DNA of 8,063 nucleotides, taken from the NCBI GenBank assembly GCA_041557595.1, contig JBFFGE010000198.1, positions 1-8,063 on the forward strand, in the 5' to 3' direction. Below the pieces are notes generated by a model. The model did not search any database. It was not told the DNA's origin and was given only the letters and a program-made list of their open reading frames with translations. Numbering within the stretch: position 1 is the first letter of the stretch; every line of letters starts with the position of its first letter. Both the position numbers and the translations under genes were made by a program. Of this stretch, positions 4,788 to 8,063 are shown one piece after another. The stretch is from JAOTYV01 sp041557595. GTDB taxonomy: Bacteria > Pseudomonadota > Alphaproteobacteria > UBA8366.

Positions 4788-7379
4788 TCAAGCCGCCTGG
4801 GCGACTTCGCCGTTGATGGTAAGGCCGCTCTCGCCCGCGGAGACATGAACCGTATCGCCGTCGGCGATATCGCCCGCCAGCAATTGCGTCGCCAGCGGAT
4901 TCTGAAGCTCCTGCTGGATGACACGCTTGAGCGGGCGCGCGCCATAGACCGGATCGAAGCCCTTGTCGGCCAGCCATTCGGTCCCGGACGCATCGACCTC
5001 CAGGGTGATCTTGCGATCCTCCAGAACCTTCCGCAGCCGCTCCAGCTGAATGTCGACAATTGTCGTCATATGGTCGCGGGACAACCGATGGAACAGCAGG
5101 ATCTCGTCGATCCTATTGATGAACTCCGGCCGGAAGCGGCCGCGAACCGCCTCCATGACCTCGCCCCGGACCGCCGCCGAATCCTGCCCGACCGGCTGGC
5201 TCGACAACACATCCGCACCGAGGTTCGAGGTCATGACAATCAGGACATTGCGGAAATCGACGGTTCGGCCCTGTCCGTCGGTCAGACGGCCGTCGTCCAG
5301 GACCTGCAGCAAGACGTTGAACACGTCGGGATGGGCCTTTTCGATTTCGTCGAACAAAACCACCTGATAGGGACGGCGGCGGACCGCTTCGGTCAAGGCC
5401 CCGCCCTCGTCATAGCCCACATATCCCGGCGGCGCGCCGATAAGCCGGCTGACCGCGTGTTTCTCCATATATTCCGACATATCGATCCGGACCATCGCCT
5501 GATCGTCATCGAACAGAAACGCCGCCAGCGCCTTGGTGAGTTCCGTCTTCCCGACCCCGGTGGGACCGAGGAACAGGAACGAGCCGATCGGCCGGTTCGG
5601 ATCCTGCAATCCCGCGCGGGCGCGCCGGACTGCGTTGGAGATGGCGGTCACCGCCTCGCTCTGTCCGACCACCCGTTTGCCGAGGGCGGCCTCCATCGCC
5701 AGCAGTTTCTCACGCTCGCCCTGAAGCATCTTATCGACGGGAACCCCCGTCCAACGGGACACGATGGCGGCAACCTGCTGTTCGGTGACTTCCTCGTTCA
5801 GCATACGGCCTTCCGCCGCCTGATCGCCCTGTTCGAGGCGTTTCTCGAGATCGGGAATCGTGCCGTAGCGCAACTCGGCGGCCTGCTCCAGATCGCCCTC
5901 CCGTTCGGCGCGTTCCTGCGCCAACCGGGCGGCCTCGAGCGCTTCCTTGACCTGCTGCGTATCCTGCAGCTTGTCTTTCTCCGACTGCCATTGCGCGGTC
6001 AGCCCCAGCGCCTCTTCCTCGAGACCCGTGAGTTCTTCCTCCAGCTTGACCAGGCGCTCTTGCGACGCCTTGTCGCTTTCCTTCTTCAGCGCCTCGCGCT
6101 CGATCTTGAGCTGGATGATGCGACGGTCCAATTCGTCGATTTCCTCCGGCTTGGAATCCATCTCCATGCGCAACCGGCTCGCCGCCTCGTCCACCAGATC
6201 GATGGCCTTGTCCGGCAGGAATCGATCGGTGATATCGCGGTTCGACAAGGTCGCGGCCGCGACGATTGCCCCGTCGGTGATCCGCACGCCATGGTGCAGT
6301 TCGTATTTCTCCATCAACCCGCGCAGGATCGAGATTGTGTCCTCGACCGTCGGCTCGGCGACGAAGACCGGTTGAAAGCGCCGGGCGAGCGCGGCGTCCT
6401 TCTCGATATGCTTGCGATATTCATCGAGCGTCGTGGCGCCGACGCAGTGCAGATCACCGCGCGCGAGTGCCGGCTTCAGCATGTTCGAGGCATCCATCGC
6501 ACCTTCGGCCGCACCCGCACCGACCAGCGTATGCAGCTCGTCGATAAACAGGATGACCTGCCCTTCCTGCGCGGACACCTCCTGCAGCACGCCCTTGAGG
6601 CGCTCCTCGAACTCACCGCGGAACTTGGAGCCGGCCACCATCGCGCCGAGATCGAGCACCAGCAAACTCTTGTCCGCCAGCCCTTCGGGGACATCGCCCC
6701 GGGCAATTCGCTGCGCCAGACCTTCCACGATCGCGGTCTTGCCGACGCCCGGCTCGCCGATCAGCACGGGATTGTTCTTGGTTCGCCGCGACAACACCTG
6801 CATCGTCCGGCGAATTTCCTCGTCCCGGCCGACCACCGGATCGATTTTGCCGTCCCGGGCGGCCTGCGTCAGATCGCGGGTAAATTTCTTGAGAGCCTCG
6901 TATTGATTCTCCGCCCCGGCACTGTCCGCCGTACGGCCCTTCCGCAGATCGTTGATCGCGGAATTGAGCGATTGCGCGGTCACGCCCGCATCGCCGAGCA
7001 ACTTCGCGGCGGCCATTCCCTGAGCGAGAACCAGCGCCAGCAACAGGCGCTCGGCCGTTACATAGCTGTCGCCGGATTTTTCGGCCAGTTCCTCGACCTG
7101 CTGAAACAGCCGCGCCATTTCCGGCGCCAGATAGACCTGCCCCGCGCCGGAGCCCTCGACCTTCGGCACCTTGGCGAGTTCCGCGTCAACCGCCTGCAGC
7201 GCTATCGCGGGATCTCCGCCGGCGGCGCGAATCAACCCGGCCGCGAGGCCTTCCCGATCATCGAGCAGCACTTTCAGGAGATGCTCGGGCTGCAACCGTT
7301 GATGGTTCGATCCGAGCGCCAAATTCTGCGCCGCCTGTACGAAGCCGCGCGAACGATCCGTGTATTTTTCGAATTCCAT
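4788..7379 (-). CDS. clpB: ATP-dependent protein disaggregase ClpB
   Basis: ClpB is a hexameric Hsp100 AAA+ machine that, with DnaK, pulls polypeptides out of aggregates after heat stress in the cytoplasm. The 863-residue length is normal. Domains in order are the N-domain (1-145), NBD1 with Walker A GEPGVGKT (208-215), Walker B ILFIDE (276-281), pore loop KFRG (252-255) and arginine finger R333/R334, the coiled-coil middle domain (about 410-525), and NBD2 with Walker A GPTGVGKT (605-612), Walker B VVLFDE (673-678), pore loop GYVGYDEGG (652-660) and sensor-2 GARPLKR (813-819). Everything needed for activity is intact. The start is the ATG at 7379 (MEFEKYTDRSRGF), not the upstream ATG at 7421, because GAGGGG lies six bases before it and family members begin here. 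A heat-shock promoter lies upstream. Confidence 0.98.
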   Translation of the reverse strand: MEFEKYTDRSRGFVQAAQNLALGSNHQRLQPEHLLKVLLDDREGLAAGLIRAAGGDPAIALQAVDAELAKVPKVEGSGAGQVYLAPEMARLFQQVEELAEKSGDSYVTAERLLLALVLAQGMAAAKLLGDAGVTAQSLNSAINDLRKGRTADSAGAENQYEALKKFTRDLTQAARDGKIDPVVGRDEEIRRTMQVLSRRTKNNPVLIGEPGVGKTAIVEGLAQRIARGDVPEGLADKSLLVLDLGAMVAGSKFRGEFEERLKGVLQEVSAQEGQVILFIDELHTLVGAGAAEGAMDASNMLKPALARGDLHCVGATTLDEYRKHIEKDAALARRFQPVFVAEPTVEDTISILRGLMEKYELHHGVRITDGAIVAAATLSNRDITDRFLPDKAIDLVDEAASRLRMEMDSKPEEIDELDRRIIQLKIEREALKKESDKASQERLVKLEEELTGLEEEALGLTAQWQSEKDKLQDTQQVKEALEAARLAQERAEREGDLEQAAELRYGTIPDLEKRLEQGDQAAEGRMLNEEVTEQQVAAIVSRWTGVPVDKMLQGEREKLLAMEAALGKRVVGQSEAVTAISNAVRRARAGLQDPNRPIGSFLFLGPTGVGKTELTKALAAFLFDDDQAMVRIDMSEYMEKHAVSRLIGAPPGYVGYDEGGALTEAVRRRPYQVVLFDEIEKAHPDVFNVLLQVLDDGRLTDGQGRTVDFRNVLIVMTSNLGADVLSSQPVGQDSAAVRGEVMEAVRGRFRPEFINRIDEILLFHRLSRDHMTTIVDIQLERLRKVLEDRKITLEVDASGTEWLADKGFDPVYGARPLKRVIQQELQNPLATQLLAGDIADGDTVHVSAGESGLTINGEVAQAA

Positions 7380-7385
7380 AATAGA

Positions 7386-7391
7386 CCCCTC
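7386..7391 (-). promoter_or_regulatory. Ribosome binding site fixing the clpB start
   Basis: GAGGGG (minus strand, 7391-7386) sits six bases before the ATG at 7379. It decides against an in-frame ATG at 7421, which would add 14 residues (MVLPREGG...) unlike the conserved ClpB N-terminus. Confidence 0.8.
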
Positions 7392-7418
7392 ATTTTGTCC
7401 CCCTTCGCGAGGCAGGAC

Positions 7419-7440
7419 CAAATAGGTTCAAACCGATTTG
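7419..7440 (-). promoter_or_regulatory. Imperfect inverted repeat in the clpB leader
   Basis: CAAAT-A-GGTT-CA-AACC-G-ATTTG is a 22-bp dyad with nine of eleven symmetric pairs. It lies between the predicted transcription start (about 7461) and the ribosome binding site. It may be a DNA operator or an RNA hairpin in the leader. A second possible RNA stem (GUCC and CCU pairing with AGG and GGAC, about 7395-7416) lies between it and the Shine-Dalgarno. No known thermometer class (ROSE, fourU) is clearly matched. Confidence 0.35.
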
Positions 7441-7468
7441 CGGATCCTTCAAGGCATCCACTCACCGT

Positions 7469-7496
7469 ATATGGGACGTGCCGCGCCGCTCTCAAG
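7469..7496 (-). promoter_or_regulatory. RpoH (sigma32) heat-shock promoter of clpB
   Basis: On the minus strand CTTGAG (7496-7491) is followed after 14 bp by TCCCATAT (7476-7469), seven of eight against the CCCCATnT -10 of RpoH promoters. Measured as CTTG-N17-CCCATATACG, it also fits the alphaproteobacterial RpoH form ending in ATnTnnG. Transcription would start near 7461, leaving a leader of about 82 nt. The same bases contain a sigma70-like pair (TTGAGA, N18, TATACG), so basal expression from it is possible. The promoter is directly in front of a classical heat-shock gene, which strengthens the call. Confidence 0.7.
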
Positions 7497-7520
7497 ACCC
7501 TCTAGGCCGACAAATTTGCG

Positions 7521-7543
7521 CCCGCCGAAGGATGCTCGGCGGG
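7521..7543. repeat. Perfect 8-bp inverted repeat with 7-nt loop
   Basis: CCCGCCGA (7521-7528) and TCGGCGGG (7536-7543) form a GC-rich stem in the divergent gap between clpB and the patatin-like gene. No T run follows on either strand, so it is not a standard terminator. It lies about 25 bp upstream of the clpB -35 and about 76 bp upstream of the patatin start codon. Confidence 0.5.
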
Positions 7544-7550
7544 ATAATTG

Positions 7551-7591
7551 TGCATCGCAATAATTCGTTAACGGTTGTATGTTGCGATGCA
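7551..7591. promoter_or_regulatory. Paired TGC-N3-GCA operator sites, PhaR/AniA-like
   Basis: A 10-bp perfect inverted repeat, TGCATCGCAA (7551-7560) and TTGCGATGCA (7582-7591), flanks a 21-nt spacer. Each arm contains a 9-mer, TGCATCGCA (7551-7559) and TGCGATGCA (7583-7591), that fits the core TGC-RNY-GCA I recall for PhaR, the repressor that senses polyhydroxybutyrate. Centres are 32 bp apart, about three helical turns. The spacer holds a further palindrome, CGTTAACG (7566-7573), and ATGCAAT is repeated at 7587-7593 and 7596-7602. The pair lies 29-69 bp upstream of the patatin-like start codon, where a repressor would act. Sites are seen; the regulator is inferred. Confidence 0.5.
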
Positions 7592-7619
7592 ATATATGCA
7601 ATGACCGATACGAGGCCGA

Positions 7620-8063
7620 ATGACCCAACCAACGATGTCATCGCCAGACGCCAAGCCGCTTTCGGCGCGTCGAGCCTTGATCGAACGGTCTTTTTCGGTC
7701 TCGGCGCGCGCGCTGCGCCGGGCCCGCGACAGCATCCGCGGCGGGCAAAGCCGGACCGGTGGCCGGCGGCGCCTCAGTCTCGCATTGCAGGGCGGCGGCG
7801 CGCATGGCGCTTTCACCTGGGGCGTGCTGGACCGGCTGCTCGAAGAGCGGACCTTCGTATTCCCGGCCCTGACAGGCGCCAGCGCCGGCGCGATGAACGC
7901 AACCGTGCTGGCACACGGCCTGCTGACCGATGGGCCCGAAGGCGCCCAGGATGCCCTCAAACGCTTCTGGCAGGCGGTCGGCACGAAAGCCGCCTCCTAT
8001 GGATATCAAAACGCCTGGCTCGGCCCCTTGGGCCGGGCCTGGCCGGGCTTCGGCACGCACAAC
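7620..8063 (+). CDS. Patatin-like phospholipase family protein (partial, 3' end missing)
   Basis: The first 148 residues of a patatin-domain serine acyl hydrolase (RssA-like) are present, and the reading frame is still open at the window end. The oxyanion-hole motif GGGAHG (58-63) and the nucleophile elbow GASAG with S88 are intact; the catalytic Asp of the Ser-Asp dyad would lie beyond the window. The closely similar bacterial group (LSLALQGGGAHGAFTWGVLD) usually runs to about 330-390 residues, often with a DUF3734 tail. Residues 14-51 are very arginine-rich (12 Arg) and could be a basic amphipathic targeting helix; there is no signal peptide. The ATG at 7620 has GAGG four bases upstream and is preceded by an in-frame TGA at 7602; ATG 7635 is an alternative. 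Substrate (phospholipid, lysophospholipid or polyester) is unknown. Confidence 0.93.
   Translation, partial: MTQPTMSSPDAKPLSARRALIERSFSVSARALRRARDSIRGGQSRTGGRRRLSLALQGGGAHGAFTWGVLDRLLEERTFVFPALTGASAGAMNATVLAHGLLTDGPEGAQDALKRFWQAVGTKAASYGYQNAWLGPLGRAWPGFGTHN

Noticed and set aside
3602..4816. 404-codon plus-strand frame across both CoA-transferase genes
   Set aside because: It is an out-of-frame, Arg/Pro-rich shadow of the two recognised subunits.
4845..7505. 886-codon open frame on the plus strand antisense to clpB
   Set aside because: It is the antisense mirror of a conserved clpB gene. GC-rich codon bias keeps such frames open, the translation resembles no domain, and there is no ribosome binding site.
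7543..7548. GATAAT as a -10 for the patatin-like gene
   Set aside because: There is no -35 match at the right distance, which falls in the GC-rich stem.

Overview
The window looks like the chromosome of a GC-rich Gram-negative bacterium, most likely an alphaproteobacterium. The grounds are the housekeeping ClpB, an alphaproteobacterial-type RpoH promoter in front of it, a PcaI/PcaJ-like CoA-transferase pair, and a patatin-like protein with candidate PhaR-type operators. I cannot place the order or genus from sequence alone. No insertion sequences, CRISPR arrays, tRNA/rRNA genes or phage genes are visible. The coding part is ordinary core-type sequence, and the most unusual signals are in the non-coding stretches.

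Layout. Positions 1-525 hold no convincing protein gene. On the minus strand they do hold a complete-looking miniature transcription unit: an 11-bp-period direct repeat resembling a Pho box (238-258), a near-consensus sigma70 promoter (205-233) and an intrinsic terminator (130-167). The predicted RNA is about 69 nt, either a small RNA or an attenuated leader. Next come an exported M23 peptidoglycan endopeptidase (526-1971, +) and, convergent to it, an M14 cytosolic-type carboxypeptidase (2129-3250, -), with terminator hairpins between them. From a divergent 179-bp gap a two-gene CoA-transferase operon runs rightward (3430-4107 and 4107-4778, +). Its last stop lies only 9 bp from the stop of the convergent clpB gene (4788-7379, -).

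clpB has a good RpoH-type heat-shock promoter and a leader of about 82 nt with potential hairpins. Divergent from clpB is a patatin-like phospholipase gene (7620 onward, +), cut by the window end after 148 codons. Its upstream region carries two copies of a 9-bp palindromic box (TGC-RNY-GCA type), about three helical turns apart, matching the core I recall for PhaR/AniA, the polyhydroxybutyrate-granule regulator.

Functional picture. The genes are mostly independent: cell-wall remodelling (M23), peptide or protein C-terminus processing (M14), beta-keto acid activation (CoA-transferase), protein disaggregation (ClpB) and lipid or ester hydrolysis (patatin). The CoA-transferase and the patatin-like protein with PhaR-like boxes could both touch polyhydroxybutyrate/acetoacetyl-CoA metabolism, but that link is inference. 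The best candidates for something undescribed are the putative Pho-box-linked small RNA at 130-258 and the dual PhaR-like operator at 7551-7591.
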